Assembly: GCA_002363385.1 (NCBI GenBank)
Contig: DEVL01000002.1
Coordinates: 385,835-449,834 of the forward strand
Length of the DNA: 64,000 nucleotides
Direction of reading: 5' to 3'
Origin: Stenotrophomonas maltophilia
Lineage (GTDB): Bacteria; Pseudomonadota; Gammaproteobacteria; Xanthomonadales; Xanthomonadaceae
Shown: positions 34,373 to 43,996 of the stretch, piece after piece
Position numbering within the stretch: the first letter of the stretch is position 1
Layout of the letters: each line of letters opens with the position of its first letter
Position numbers and translations under genes: made by a program
Notes under the pieces: model-generated
Database searches by the model: none
Told to the model about the DNA's origin: nothing
What the model saw: only the letters and a program-made list of their open reading frames with translations

Positions 34373-34789
34373 ATGTACGGTTCCAACCGTCAATTCACCG
34401 AGCAGTACCGCCAGGTCGGCGTACAGAGCGCCATCACCGATGCCGACCCGCACAAGCTGGTCGCACTGCTGCTCGCCGGGGCCTGCGAACGACTTCGACT
34501 CGCCCTGGCCTGCCTGGAACGCGGCGACCAGGCGCGCAAGGGCAAGGCGATCGGCGAAGTCTGCGCGATCGTCGGTCACCTCAACGGCTCGCTGGACCAT
34601 GAAGCTGGTGGCGAGATCGCCGGCAATCTGTCCTCGCTGTACGACTACGTGATGCAGCGCCTGACCGAAGCCAATCTGCACAACGATCCGGCCGCGCTGA
34701 CCGAGGCGCTGGAACTGCTGGGCGAGATCGATGCGGCCTGGAATGCCATCCCGCACCAGCAGCGCCACGCTGAGCAGGCCACCCCATGA
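34373..34789 (+). CDS. fliS: Flagellin export chaperone FliS
   Basis: FliS binds the C-terminal helix of flagellin and keeps it unfolded for export. The 138-residue protein starts MYGSNRQFTEQYRQVGVQSA and has ADPHKLVALLLAGACERL, the FliS core. ATG 34373 has AAGGAGA about 10 nt upstream; a TTG just before it is in frame but less likely. It overlaps the next gene by 4 nt (ATGA). Confidence 0.95.
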   Translation: MYGSNRQFTEQYRQVGVQSAITDADPHKLVALLLAGACERLRLALACLERGDQARKGKAIGEVCAIVGHLNGSLDHEAGGEIAGNLSSLYDYVMQRLTEANLHNDPAALTEALELLGEIDAAWNAIPHQQRHAEQATP

Positions 34790-35082
34790 CGTCGCTGGGC
34801 TCGCTCAACGCCCGTCTGGACGCACTGGAGACAGCGCTGCAGGAAGAGAACTTCGATGAGGCCGGCCTGCAGCTGGATGCCCTCGATGCCGCCCAGACCA
34901 CCTACCTGGCCGGCCCGTCGGCATTGTTCGACGTCCCGGGTCTGTCTTCGCTGCAGGCACGCCAGCAGCGCATCATGCTGTTCATGATGCGCCAGCGCGA
35001 AGAAGCCAGCCGGCATATCCACAGCGGCCGACAGTCGCTTCGCGCCGCGCATGCGTACCTGACGGCAGAATCCCTGTCATGA
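34786..35082 (+). CDS. fliT: FliT-like flagellar chaperone
   Basis: A 98-residue, all-helical protein placed right after fliS, where FliT, the chaperone of FliD and the export ATPase FliI, is found in many bacteria. Its helices (SLNARLDALETALQEENFDE; SSLQARQQRIMLFMMRQREE) and size fit the family, but there is no diagnostic motif, so the call rests partly on position. Stop and start overlap with fliS (ATGA) and with the PilZ-like gene (ATGA). Confidence 0.65.
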   Translation: MTSLGSLNARLDALETALQEENFDEAGLQLDALDAAQTTYLAGPSALFDVPGLSSLQARQQRIMLFMMRQREEASRHIHSGRQSLRAAHAYLTAESLS

Positions 35083-35660
35083 CCGACCTTCGCACCAGCG
35101 AGATTCATCACCCCGCCGAAAGCGAGCTGTTCGATGAGACGCTGAGCTGCGAACTGGCGCTGCCGGCTGAGTTCCGCATTGGCAGCGCGGTGATCCGCCC
35201 GGGCACCGCCGAGACTCTGCTGCGCAGTGTGGCCCTGGTGGAAGATGCCCGCAGCGATGACGGGCACGACGAGCGCAGCGACGCCACGCTGCAGGTGCAG
35301 CGCCTGGAAGCCAAACTGGACCTGGTGATGGTGCTGCTGGGCCGGCTGGTCCGCCAGAGCGCCCAGGATCTGCCGCTGCGTCCGCTGCGCTGGTCCCGTC
35401 GTGGCATCCGGATTGAACAGGGCATGCGTACGGGCGCCGCAGCGGGCAGCCAGGGCGTGATCCGGCTGCAGCCCAGCGATTGGCTGCCCGACCATATCGA
35501 TCTGCCCGTGGTGATCGTGGCCGAGGCCGCCAACGGCGCTGGCGCGCATTATCTGTGGCTGCGCTTCGAGGGCCTGAGCGATGCGCTGGAAATGGCGCTG
35601 GAGCGGCATTTGTTCCGCCTGCATCGCCGCCAGATTGCCGAAGCACGGCGTCTGCGCTGA
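35079..35660 (+). CDS. PilZ-like domain protein of the fliD operon
   Basis: A 193-residue cytoplasmic protein. A helical heptad-like segment (about 65-95; ATLQVQRLEAKLDLVMVLLG) precedes a beta-rich C-terminal part (about 100-180) resembling atypical PilZ domains of xanthomonads that lie beside fliS. The c-di-GMP-binding RxxxR...D/NxSxxG signature is not evident; only RWSRRGIRIEQG lies in the matching place, so ligand binding is doubtful. It probably assembles through the helix and links flagellar function to c-di-GMP signalling or to other proteins. Overlap with the fliT-like gene supports a shared operon. Confidence 0.7.
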   Translation: MTDLRTSEIHHPAESELFDETLSCELALPAEFRIGSAVIRPGTAETLLRSVALVEDARSDDGHDERSDATLQVQRLEAKLDLVMVLLGRLVRQSAQDLPLRPLRWSRRGIRIEQGMRTGAAAGSQGVIRLQPSDWLPDHIDLPVVIVAEAANGAGAHYLWLRFEGLSDALEMALERHLFRLHRRQIAEARRLR

Positions 35661-35747
35661 CCATACGGTACCGACTGTGACCCAGTCGGCTTGGCGCTGG
35701 CCCGCCACTCCGTTAAGGTTACCGCCTCCCCGCCCCCCTAGTAGCCT

Positions 35748-36380
35748 GTGCGCGTACTCATTGTCGACGATCACACCCTGGTCCGTGCCGGCCTCAGCCG
35801 CCTCCTGCAGGGCTTCACCGACGTGGACGTCGTCGCCGAGGCGAGCAATGCCGAGCAGGCCCTGCAGCTGAGCGTGCAGCATGCGCCAGACGTGGTGCTG
35901 ATGGACCTCTCCCTGCCCGGCCGTACCGGGCTGGAAGCGCTGAGCGACATTCTGCTGCGTACCCCCGGCTCACGCGTGGTGATGATGACCATGCACGATG
36001 ACGCCGTGCATGTGCGCGATGCACTCGACCGTGGCGCTGTCGGTTTCGTGGTCAAGGATGCCGCCCCCCAGGAACTGGAACTGGCCCTGCGCGCTGCCCA
36101 TGCCGGCCAGGTGTTCCTGAGCCCGCATATCTCGGCAAAGATGCTGGCGCCGATGCTCGGCAAGGAAAAGCCGGTAGGCGTGGCGGCGCTGTCGCCGCGT
36201 CAGCGCGAGATCCTGCGCCAGATCGGCAAAGGCGAGAGCAACAAGGAAATCGCCGCGGATCTGGGCATCAGCGTCAAGACGGTGGAGACCCACCGTGCCC
36301 GCATGATGGAGTCGCTGGGCTGCCGACGCGCCACGGATCTGGTGCTGCTCGCCGCACGCCACCAGCACGAACTGGAATGA
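35748..36380 (+). CDS. fsnR: NarL/LuxR-type response regulator, FsnR-like
   Basis: A 210-residue regulator with a receiver domain (MRVLIVDDHTLVRAGLSRLL; phosphoacceptor in VVLMDLSLPGRTG) and a C-terminal LuxR helix-turn-helix (ALSPRQREILRQIGKGESNK then EIAADLGISVKTVETHRARM). Its place between the fliD operon and rpoN2 and its type match FsnR of Stenotrophomonas maltophilia, reported to activate flagellar operons. It starts with GTG at 35748 and ends with no kinase gene beside it, so it is an orphan. The kinase at 8463 is of the class that pairs with this kind of regulator. Confidence 0.8.
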   Translation: MRVLIVDDHTLVRAGLSRLLQGFTDVDVVAEASNAEQALQLSVQHAPDVVLMDLSLPGRTGLEALSDILLRTPGSRVVMMTMHDDAVHVRDALDRGAVGFVVKDAAPQELELALRAAHAGQVFLSPHISAKMLAPMLGKEKPVGVAALSPRQREILRQIGKGESNKEIAADLGISVKTVETHRARMMESLGCRRATDLVLLAARHQHELE

Positions 36381-36449
36381 CCGGCGACGGTTCGGTGGCG
36401 TTTTTCGGCCAAGGGCAGCCCCTCACGTCAGGATTCCGATGCGGCACAG

Positions 36450-36464
36450 CGCCACCAGGTGGCG
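36450..36464. promoter_or_regulatory. Near-palindrome upstream of rpoN2
   Basis: CGCCACC-A-GGTGGCG is an exact 7-bp inverted repeat around one base, too tight for an RNA hairpin and therefore more like a protein-binding site. It lies 70 nt after the fsnR stop and about 180 nt before the rpoN2 start. Confidence 0.4.
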
Positions 36465-36508
36465 ATCTTCAAGGGTTGGACCGGCAAATGCGTCAAAATG
36501 ACGTACTG

Positions 36509-36529
36509 ATGTAGTAGTTTCCCCTACAT
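36509..36529. promoter_or_regulatory. Inverted repeat ATGTAG-N9-CTACAT upstream of rpoN2
   Basis: Six-bp inverted repeat with 21-bp overall span, two helical turns, as many regulators of the NarL family recognise. It lies between fsnR and rpoN2, so FsnR is a reasonable candidate ligand. This is inference from position and symmetry only. Confidence 0.35.
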
Positions 36530-36643
36530 GCTGTCGGGGATTGGATGACCCGACTCAGGAACCCCCTGATTCCGGTGCCACCGGAACAGAAGCAAGATGT
36601 GTTCCATAACGCGCCGGGGACTCGGCGTGATCGGGGAAACGTC

Positions 36644-38053
36644 TTGAAAGCCTCCATGTCGACCCAGATGGGTCAGCAGCTTCACCTCACGCCGCAACTG
36701 CTGCAGTCGATCCGTCTGTTGCAGCTTGATGGCATGCAGCTGGAGCTGGAAATCCGCCGTGCGTTGGAAGCCAACCCGCTGTTGGAGATCGAAGAGGCCC
36801 CCGAGCCCGTCGCCGCCGACACCGCTGAGGCCGTGACGACCCAGGACGTGGCCGCCTTTGACGAACTGCCCGAGAGCACCATGTGGGACGTGGCCGGTGC
36901 CGGTTGGCAGGACGGGGATGATGACCGCATGCAGCGCGTCGCCGCCGGCGAATCCACCGACCCGCAGCTGCGCGTCCTGCAGCGCCTGGCGATGGAACTG
37001 GATGACCGCGAGCTGGCCGTCGCCGGTTTCTGGCTGGAACACTGCGATGACACCGGTTATCTCGATGCCCCGCTGGCGCAGCTGACCCTGCTCGCCAGCG
37101 CGCATTGCGACGTGGATGCCGCCGGCGTGGAAGCGGTCCGTCAGCGCATTCTGCACGGCGACCCGGCTGGCCTGGCCGCCCAGAACCTGCATGAATGCCT
37201 GAGCGTGCAGCTGCGCACCCTGCCCGGCCGCGTACCGGCCCGGCACCTGGCCCAGCGCGTGCTCGATGACGGGCTGGCCGCGCTGGCCACGCATGACTAT
37301 GCCGCGCTCGCCCAGCAGCTGGACGCCGAAGTCGCCGACATCCACGAAGCGGTCCGCCTGATCCTGTCGCTGCAGCCGCGCCCGGGCGAGAGCCTGCTGC
37401 CCGATACCAACGGGGTCGTGATCCCCGATGTGGTCGCCTGGCATGCCGATGGCCAGTGGCGCGTCGCGCTGAACCCGGCCACCAGCCGCCGCTTGAGCAT
37501 CAACCCGCATTACGAACAGGCCCTGGCCGAGACCAGCGAAGCCGCACAGCCGCTGCGCGACATGCTGCAGGAAGCCCGATGGCTGACCCGTGGCCTGTCG
37601 ATGCGCTATGACACCCTGCTGCGCACCGCGCGGGTGATCATCGAACGGCAGTCCGGCTTCCTGACCCGTGGCGAGGAGGCGATGGCGCCGCTCACCCTCA
37701 AGGAAGTGGCCGATGAGATCGGCATGCACGAGTCCACCGTCTCGCGCATCACCACCGGCAAGTACCTGCAGACCCCGCGCGGCACGCTCGAACTGAAGCA
37801 CTTCTTCGCCGTGCGCCTGGAAGGCGCGAGCGTCTCCGGCCAGGCCGTCAAAGCGATGGTACGTCGCCTGATCGAATCCGAGCCGGCGGCCCGCCCGCTG
37901 GCCGATGAGGCCATCGCTGGCCTGCTTTCGCGCCAAGGGGTGAACATTGCCCGCCGGACCGTTGCAAAATACCGCGAACAACTGGACATCGCTCCGGCGC
38001 GCGAACGCCGCCGCAGCCATGCCAGCACCCCGCAATTGGCCCGGGTGGGCTGA
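36644..38053 (+). CDS. rpoN2: RNA polymerase sigma-54 factor RpoN2
   Basis: Sigma-54 directs polymerase to -24/-12 promoters and needs an AAA+ activator. Started at TTG 36644, which has GGGGA 7 nt upstream, the protein has 469 residues beginning KASMSTQMGQQLHLTPQLLQ, the Gln-rich region I. The C-terminus has the RpoN box ARRTVAKYRE, and the core and HTH regions are intact (EVADEIGMHESTVSRITTGK). The frame stays open back to 36545 but that part is not family-like. Xanthomonads carry two rpoN genes; this flagellar-locus copy is rpoN2. Its activator, FleQ, is encoded two genes downstream. Confidence 0.95.
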   Translation: MKASMSTQMGQQLHLTPQLLQSIRLLQLDGMQLELEIRRALEANPLLEIEEAPEPVAADTAEAVTTQDVAAFDELPESTMWDVAGAGWQDGDDDRMQRVAAGESTDPQLRVLQRLAMELDDRELAVAGFWLEHCDDTGYLDAPLAQLTLLASAHCDVDAAGVEAVRQRILHGDPAGLAAQNLHECLSVQLRTLPGRVPARHLAQRVLDDGLAALATHDYAALAQQLDAEVADIHEAVRLILSLQPRPGESLLPDTNGVVIPDVVAWHADGQWRVALNPATSRRLSINPHYEQALAETSEAAQPLRDMLQEARWLTRGLSMRYDTLLRTARVIIERQSGFLTRGEEAMAPLTLKEVADEIGMHESTVSRITTGKYLQTPRGTLELKHFFAVRLEGASVSGQAVKAMVRRLIESEPAARPLADEAIAGLLSRQGVNIARRTVAKYREQLDIAPARERRRSHASTPQLARVG

Positions 38054-38067
38054 AGGAAATGGACGAC

Positions 38068-38440
38068 ATGAACAAGCTCACCGTGCTGCTGGTCGATGAC
38101 CACGAGGGTTTCATCAACGCTGCGATGCGCCACTTCCGCAAGGTCGATTGGCTCGATGTCATCGGCAGCGCCGCCAATGGTCTGGAAGCGATCGAACGCT
38201 CCGAGTCGCTGCGCCCGCAGGTGGTGCTGATGGATCTGGCCATGCCGGAAATGGGCGGCCTGCAGGCAACCCGCCTGATCAAATCGCAGGACGACGCGCC
38301 CTACATCGTCATCGCCAGCCATTTCGATGATGCCGAACACCGCGAGCACGCCCTGCGCGCCGGGGCCGACAACTTCGTCAGCAAGCTCTCCTACATCCAG
38401 GAAGTGATGCCGATCCTGGAAGGCCTGAAGGAACCGGGCC

Positions 38441-38448
<8 letters not shown>
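38068..38448 (+). CDS. Single-domain response regulator
   Basis: A 126-residue receiver without an output domain: TVLLVDDHEGFINAAMRHFR, phosphoacceptor in QVVLMDLAMPEMGG, conserved Lys in NFVSKLSYIQ. ATG 38068 is preferred over ATG 38059 because AAGGAA then lies at a usable distance. It sits between rpoN2 and fleQ and overlaps fleQ by 8 nt, so it is translated with it. It may modulate FleQ or the flagellar sigma-54 cascade. No cognate kinase is adjacent. Confidence 0.85.
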
Positions 38449-39937
<1,489 letters not shown>

Positions 39938-39960
39938 GCAGAACACCACAAGGAAATCAG

Positions 39961-39987
39961 AAGCCCGGGCATGTCCCGGGCTTTTTT
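39961..39987 (+). terminator. Rho-independent terminator after fleQ
   Basis: Perfect 9-bp stem AAGCCCGGG (39961-39969) with CCCGGGCTT (39975-39983), loop CATGT, followed by a T tract. It ends the rpoN2-receiver-fleQ unit. Confidence 0.93.
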
Positions 39988-40289
39988 GTGGATCTGACGG
40001 GTGGCCGCCAGCAGCCTCGACACGGTGGGTCGCGATGCCCTTGTGGGCGAAATAAAGGAGGAGGGGTCGGCCGCAGGCCGGCGCCGGGGGACATTCGCCG
40101 GCAAGGGCATCGTGGCCCACCGCCCGACCGACCCGCCGGTTTTCCGGCGTCGACTCTCCGGCACACCAGCGCGTCAAACCGCCGCTGGGTCACTCAACCG
40201 CACCTCACGTACACCACGGCCACCCCCGCCGGAGCCGCTGACCCCGCAAACCCCCGCCACCGTTACGAAACTGAACCACTCATCACTTT
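39988..40289. other. fleQ-fliE intergenic region
   Basis: No gene is supported. It contains a long imperfect inverted repeat (40024-40121, listed separately), and after that a stretch rich in CAC/CCC without structure I can identify. The open frames crossing it are extensions of fliE shadows that begin before its promoter. Confidence 0.5.
40024..40121. repeat. Long imperfect inverted repeat (about 28-bp arms)
   Basis: Left arm 40024-40051 and right arm 40094-40121 pair over about 28 positions with roughly five mismatches (for example GATGCCCTTG with CAAGGGCATC). The 42-nt centre has its own GGCCGCAGGCC hairpin. This resembles a small palindromic mobile or REP-like element. Confidence 0.6.
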
Positions 40290-40305
40290 CGGCACGGCAC
40301 TTGCA
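40290..40305 (+). promoter_or_regulatory. Sigma-54 promoter of the fliE operon
   Basis: CGGCACGGCACTTGCA: GG and GC 10 nt apart, perfect TTGCA -12 box, and a -24 box with one mismatch. It lies 43 nt before the fliE ATG. Confidence 0.85.
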
Positions 40306-40348
40306 ACGTATTCACTCGAAACCCATCCCCTGCTTCGGAACGTTCCAG

Positions 40349-40711
40349 ATGTCGCACTCCGTCACCTCGATCCTTTCTCAGATCCGCACCTTCCAGACCC
40401 AGATGGGGCAGCCCGCCGTCAGCCCGCTGACGGAAGTGCCGCGCAGCAATGCCATCCAGGGCCTGGTATCCCCCCAGGAGATCCAGGGCCCCAGCTTCAC
40501 CGAAACCCTGCGTGGCGCCATCGCCGGCGTCAACGATGCGCAACAGAAATCCGGCGCCCTGGCCAAGTCCTTCGAACTGGGTGAACCCGGTGCGGACCTG
40601 GCCAAGGTCATGGTCGCCTCGCAGCAATCCCAGATCGCCTTCCGCGCCACCGTGGAAGTCCGTAACCGTCTCGTCCAGGCTTACCAGGACGTGATGAACA
40701 TGCCGCTGTAA
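40349..40711 (+). CDS. fliE: MS ring-rod junction protein FliE
   Basis: FliE joins the MS ring to the rod and is needed to start export. The 120-residue product begins MSHSVTSILSQIRTFQTQMG and ends with the conserved FliE segment SFTETLRGAIAGVNDAQQKS, VMVASQQSQIAFRATVEVRN and LVQAYQDVMNMPL. The ATG at 40349 follows the sigma-54 promoter; longer versions of the frame cross it. It is followed 12 nt later by fliF. Confidence 0.95.
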   Translation: MSHSVTSILSQIRTFQTQMGQPAVSPLTEVPRSNAIQGLVSPQEIQGPSFTETLRGAIAGVNDAQQKSGALAKSFELGEPGADLAKVMVASQQSQIAFRATVEVRNRLVQAYQDVMNMPL

Positions 40712-40723
40712 GGATAGAAACGC

Positions 40724-42364
40724 ATGGCCCTGTCGCTCTCCAAAGAATCGCTGAACACCGAAAAGGCTGGGCAGTGGTTCGACCGGCTGCAAAGCCTGCA
40801 GATCACCCGTCGGCTTGGCCTGATGGCGATGATCGCCGTGGCCGTGGCGGCAGGTCTGTTCGTGTTCTTCTGGTCGCAGAAGCCCGGCATGGTGCCGCTG
40901 TACACCGGGCTGGACCAGAAGGCCACGGCCGAGGCCACCGACCTGCTGCGCGCCGCGCAGATTCCGTTTGAACTGGACCAGGCCACCGGTGGCATCACCG
41001 TGCCGGAAAAGAACCTGCACGACGCTCGCCTGAAGCTGGCCAGCTCCGGACTCACCGACAGTGGCCGCTTGGGCTTCGAGCTGATGGAGCGCGACCCGGG
41101 CTTTGGCGTCAGCCAGTTCATGGAGAACGCCCGCTACCAGCACTCGCTGGAGACCGAACTCTCGCGCACCATCAATACGCTGCGCCCGGTCCGCGATTCG
41201 CGCGTGCACCTGGCCATTCCCAAGCCCAGCGCCTTCACCCGCCAGCGCGATGTCGCCAGCGCCTCGGTGGTGCTGGAACTGCGTGGCGGCCAGCAGCTCG
41301 AACGCGGTCAGATCGATGCCATCGTGCACATGGTCGCCGCCAGCATTCCGGATCTGGCGCCGGAGCGCGTCACCGTGGTCGATCAGAGCGGGCGCATGCT
41401 CAGCGTCTCCGACCCGAACAGCGAGGCGGCGATGAATGCCGCGCAGTTCGAACAGGTGCGCCGCCAGGAAACCTCGTTCAACCAACGCATCCGCGAACTG
41501 CTCGAGCCGATGACCGGCCCCGGCCGCGTGAACCCGGAAGTGAGCGTGGACATGGACTTCTCGGTGATCGAGGAAGCCCGTGAGCTCTATAACGGCGAGC
41601 CGCAGAAGCTGCGCAGCGAGCAGATGAGCGAAAACAGCACCAACGTGCCCGGCCCGCAGGGTGTGCCTGGTGCTGCAAGCAATACCCCGCCCGGCCCCGC
41701 TGCCGCACCCGCCACAGCGCAGGCACCGACGGAGAGCTCGAAGAACGCGACCCGCAACTACGAGCTGGACCGCACCCTGCAGCACACCCGCCAGCCGGCC
41801 GGCCGCATCAAGCGCGTCTCGGTGGCGGTGCTGGTGGACAACGTGCCGCGCGCCGGTGCCAACGGCAAGATGGCCGACCAGGCCCTCTCCGCTGCCGAAC
41901 TCACCCGCGTCGAAGCGCTGGTCAAGCAGGCGGTCGGGTTCGATGCCGAGCGTGGCGACACGGTCTCGGTGATGAACGCGCCGTTCGTGCGGGAAGTCAC
42001 CCCGATCGAAGGACCGAAGTGGTGGGAACTGCCGCAGGTCCAGGACGCGCTGCGTCTGCTGCTCGGCGCGATCGTGGTGCTGGCCCTGGTGTTTGGTGTG
42101 CTGCGCCCGGCGCTGCGCTCGATCACCGGCCAGAACAAAGCCAAGGAAGAAGAGCTGGAACCCCACACGGCCGAGGTGCAGCTGGTCGACGATGGCGAGG
42201 GCCTGCCCGCCCTCGGCAGCGAACGCTTGAACGCGGCTGGACATGAACCCCTGGCGCTGCCGGTGGACTCTTATGAGGAACGACTGCGCATGGCGCGTGA
42301 AGCTGTAAAGACCGATTCCAAGCGCGTGGCCCAGGTGGTCAAGGGCTGGGTGGCCAATGACTGA
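40724..42364 (+). CDS. fliF: Flagellar MS-ring protein FliF
   Basis: FliF forms the MS ring in the inner membrane. The 546-residue protein has membrane helices at about 35-53 and 440-460. Ring-building motifs lie between (GLTDSGRLGFELMERDPGFG, ARYQHSLETELSRTINTLRP, VRDSRVHLAIPKPSAFTRQR). A Pro/Ala-rich periplasmic insert is at about 305-345. The cytoplasmic tail (VAQVVKGWVAND) binds FliG. It overlaps fliG by 8 nt. Confidence 0.97.
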   Translation: MALSLSKESLNTEKAGQWFDRLQSLQITRRLGLMAMIAVAVAAGLFVFFWSQKPGMVPLYTGLDQKATAEATDLLRAAQIPFELDQATGGITVPEKNLHDARLKLASSGLTDSGRLGFELMERDPGFGVSQFMENARYQHSLETELSRTINTLRPVRDSRVHLAIPKPSAFTRQRDVASASVVLELRGGQQLERGQIDAIVHMVAASIPDLAPERVTVVDQSGRMLSVSDPNSEAAMNAAQFEQVRRQETSFNQRIRELLEPMTGPGRVNPEVSVDMDFSVIEEARELYNGEPQKLRSEQMSENSTNVPGPQGVPGAASNTPPGPAAAPATAQAPTESSKNATRNYELDRTLQHTRQPAGRIKRVSVAVLVDNVPRAGANGKMADQALSAAELTRVEALVKQAVGFDAERGDTVSVMNAPFVREVTPIEGPKWWELPQVQDALRLLLGAIVVLALVFGVLRPALRSITGQNKAKEEELEPHTAEVQLVDDGEGLPALGSERLNAAGHEPLALPVDSYEERLRMAREAVKTDSKRVAQVVKGWVAND

Positions 42365-43361
42365 GAACGCCCCCATGACCGGCGTCCAACGCGCCGCAGT
42401 GCTGCTGCTCTCGCTGGGTGAACTGGATGCGGCCGAAGTGCTGCGCCACATGGAACCCAAGGAAGTGCAGAAGATCGGTATCGCCATGGCGACCATGACC
42501 GATATCACCCGCGAACAGGTCGAGCGGGTCATGGATCAGTTCGGTGCCGAACTGGGCTCCAAGACCTCGCTGGGCGTGGGCTCGGACGACTACATCCGCA
42601 ACATGCTGGTGCAGGCGCTGGGCACGGAGAAGGCCGGCAACCTGATCGACCGCATCCTGCTCGGCCGCAACACCACCGGCCTGGATGCCCTGAAGTGGAT
42701 GGATCCGCGCGCCGTCGCCGATCTGGTCCGCAACGAGCACCCGCAGATCATCGCCATCGTGATGGCCCATCTGGAAACCGACCAGGCCGCCGACGCGCTC
42801 AAGCTGCTGCCCGAGCGCACCCGGGTGGATGTGCTGCTGCGCATCGCGACCCTGGATGGCATTCCGCCGAACGCGCTCAATGAGCTCAACGAGATCATGG
42901 AGCGCCAGTTCGCCGGCAACCAGAACCTGAAGTCCTCCAACATCGGCGGCGTGCAGTGCGCGGCCAACATCCTGAACTTCATGGACAGTGGCCAGGACCA
43001 GGCGATCCTGGGCGAGATCGCGCGCATCGATGCGCCGCTCAGTGGCCGCATCCAGGACCTGATGTTCGTGTTCGACGATCTGGTGGACCTGGACGACCGC
43101 GAACTGCAGCTGGTGCTGCGCGAAGTCAGCGGCGAGCGCCTGGGCCTGGCCCTGCGCGGCGCCGACATCAAGGTGCGCGACAAGATCACCCGCAACATGT
43201 CCCAGCGTGCGGCCGAGATCCTGCTGGAAGACATGGAAGCCCGTGGCCCGGTGCGCCTGTCGGATGTGGAAGTGGCGCAGCGCGAGATCCTGGCGATCGT
43301 CAAGCGCATGGCCGATGAAGGCACCGTCACCATTGGTGGCAATGCGGAGGCCATGCTGTGA
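42357..43361 (+). CDS. fliG: Flagellar motor switch protein FliG
   Basis: FliG is the rotor protein that contacts MotA. The 334-residue protein has the N-terminal MS-ring-binding domain (TGVQRAAVLLLSLGELDAAE), the middle EHPQ motif (VRNEHPQIIAIVMAHLETDQ) and the C-terminal torque helix region with charged residues (DLDDRELQLVLREVSGERLG). The start at 42357 overlaps the fliF end; ATG 42375 is a possible alternative. Its stop overlaps the GTG of fliH. Confidence 0.97.
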   Translation: MTENAPMTGVQRAAVLLLSLGELDAAEVLRHMEPKEVQKIGIAMATMTDITREQVERVMDQFGAELGSKTSLGVGSDDYIRNMLVQALGTEKAGNLIDRILLGRNTTGLDALKWMDPRAVADLVRNEHPQIIAIVMAHLETDQAADALKLLPERTRVDVLLRIATLDGIPPNALNELNEIMERQFAGNQNLKSSNIGGVQCAANILNFMDSGQDQAILGEIARIDAPLSGRIQDLMFVFDDLVDLDDRELQLVLREVSGERLGLALRGADIKVRDKITRNMSQRAAEILLEDMEARGPVRLSDVEVAQREILAIVKRMADEGTVTIGGNAEAML

Positions 43362-43996
43362 ACGCTGCCGTGCGCTGGCTTGCCCCGGATCTGCTGGCGG
43401 TGCCCGAGCCGGCGCCGGAAGAAGATATCTTCGAACTCACCGAGCCGGATCCGGAGCTGGAACCGGAACCCCTGCTGCAGCTGCCGACCCTGGAAGAGAT
43501 CCAGGCGATCCAGGACAACGCCGAGAAGGACGGCTTTGACCAGGGTCACGCCGATGGCCTTGCCCAGGGCCAGGCCGAGGTGCGTCGGCTGATCGCACAG
43601 ATCGAAGGCATCCTGGACAACTTCAGCCGGCCGCTGGTGCGGTTGGAAAATGAAGTAGTGGCCGCGCTCGGCGAACTGGCCGTGCGCATCGCCGGCAATC
43701 TGGTCGGCCGGGCGTATGAAGCCGAGCCCGAACTGCTGGCGCAATTGGTCAACGAGGCCGTCGACGCCGTCGGCGGCGCCGCCCGCGAGGTCGAAGTGCG
43801 TCTGCACCCGGACGACATCGCTGCGTTGACCCCGGTATTGAACCTGTCCCCGAACCAGCGCCTCACCCCAGATCTCAGCCTGAGCCGCGGCGACCTGCGG
43901 GTCCACGCCGAGACCGTGCGCATCGACGGCACCCTTGACGCCCGCCTGCGCGGCGCGCTCGATGCGGTCATCCGCAAGGCAGGCACCACGCCATGA
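43358..43996 (+). CDS. fliH: Flagellar export ATPase regulator FliH
   Basis: FliH dimers hold FliI and attach it to the export apparatus through FliN. The 212-residue protein has the acidic N-terminal part, the glycine-repeat-like start of the coiled coil (GFDQGHADGLAQGQAEVRRL), and the C-terminal FliI-binding domain (VEVRLHPDDIAALTPVLNLS). It starts with GTG overlapping the fliG stop (GTGA) and overlaps fliI by 4 nt, so translation is coupled. Confidence 0.93.
   Translation: MNAAVRWLAPDLLAVPEPAPEEDIFELTEPDPELEPEPLLQLPTLEEIQAIQDNAEKDGFDQGHADGLAQGQAEVRRLIAQIEGILDNFSRPLVRLENEVVAALGELAVRIAGNLVGRAYEAEPELLAQLVNEAVDAVGGAAREVEVRLHPDDIAALTPVLNLSPNQRLTPDLSLSRGDLRVHAETVRIDGTLDARLRGALDAVIRKAGTTP

Noticed and set aside
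36545..36643. N-terminal extension of RpoN2 from 36545
   Set aside because: The extra 33 residues do not resemble sigma-54 region I. The TTG at 36644 has a good ribosome-binding site and starts the conserved sequence.
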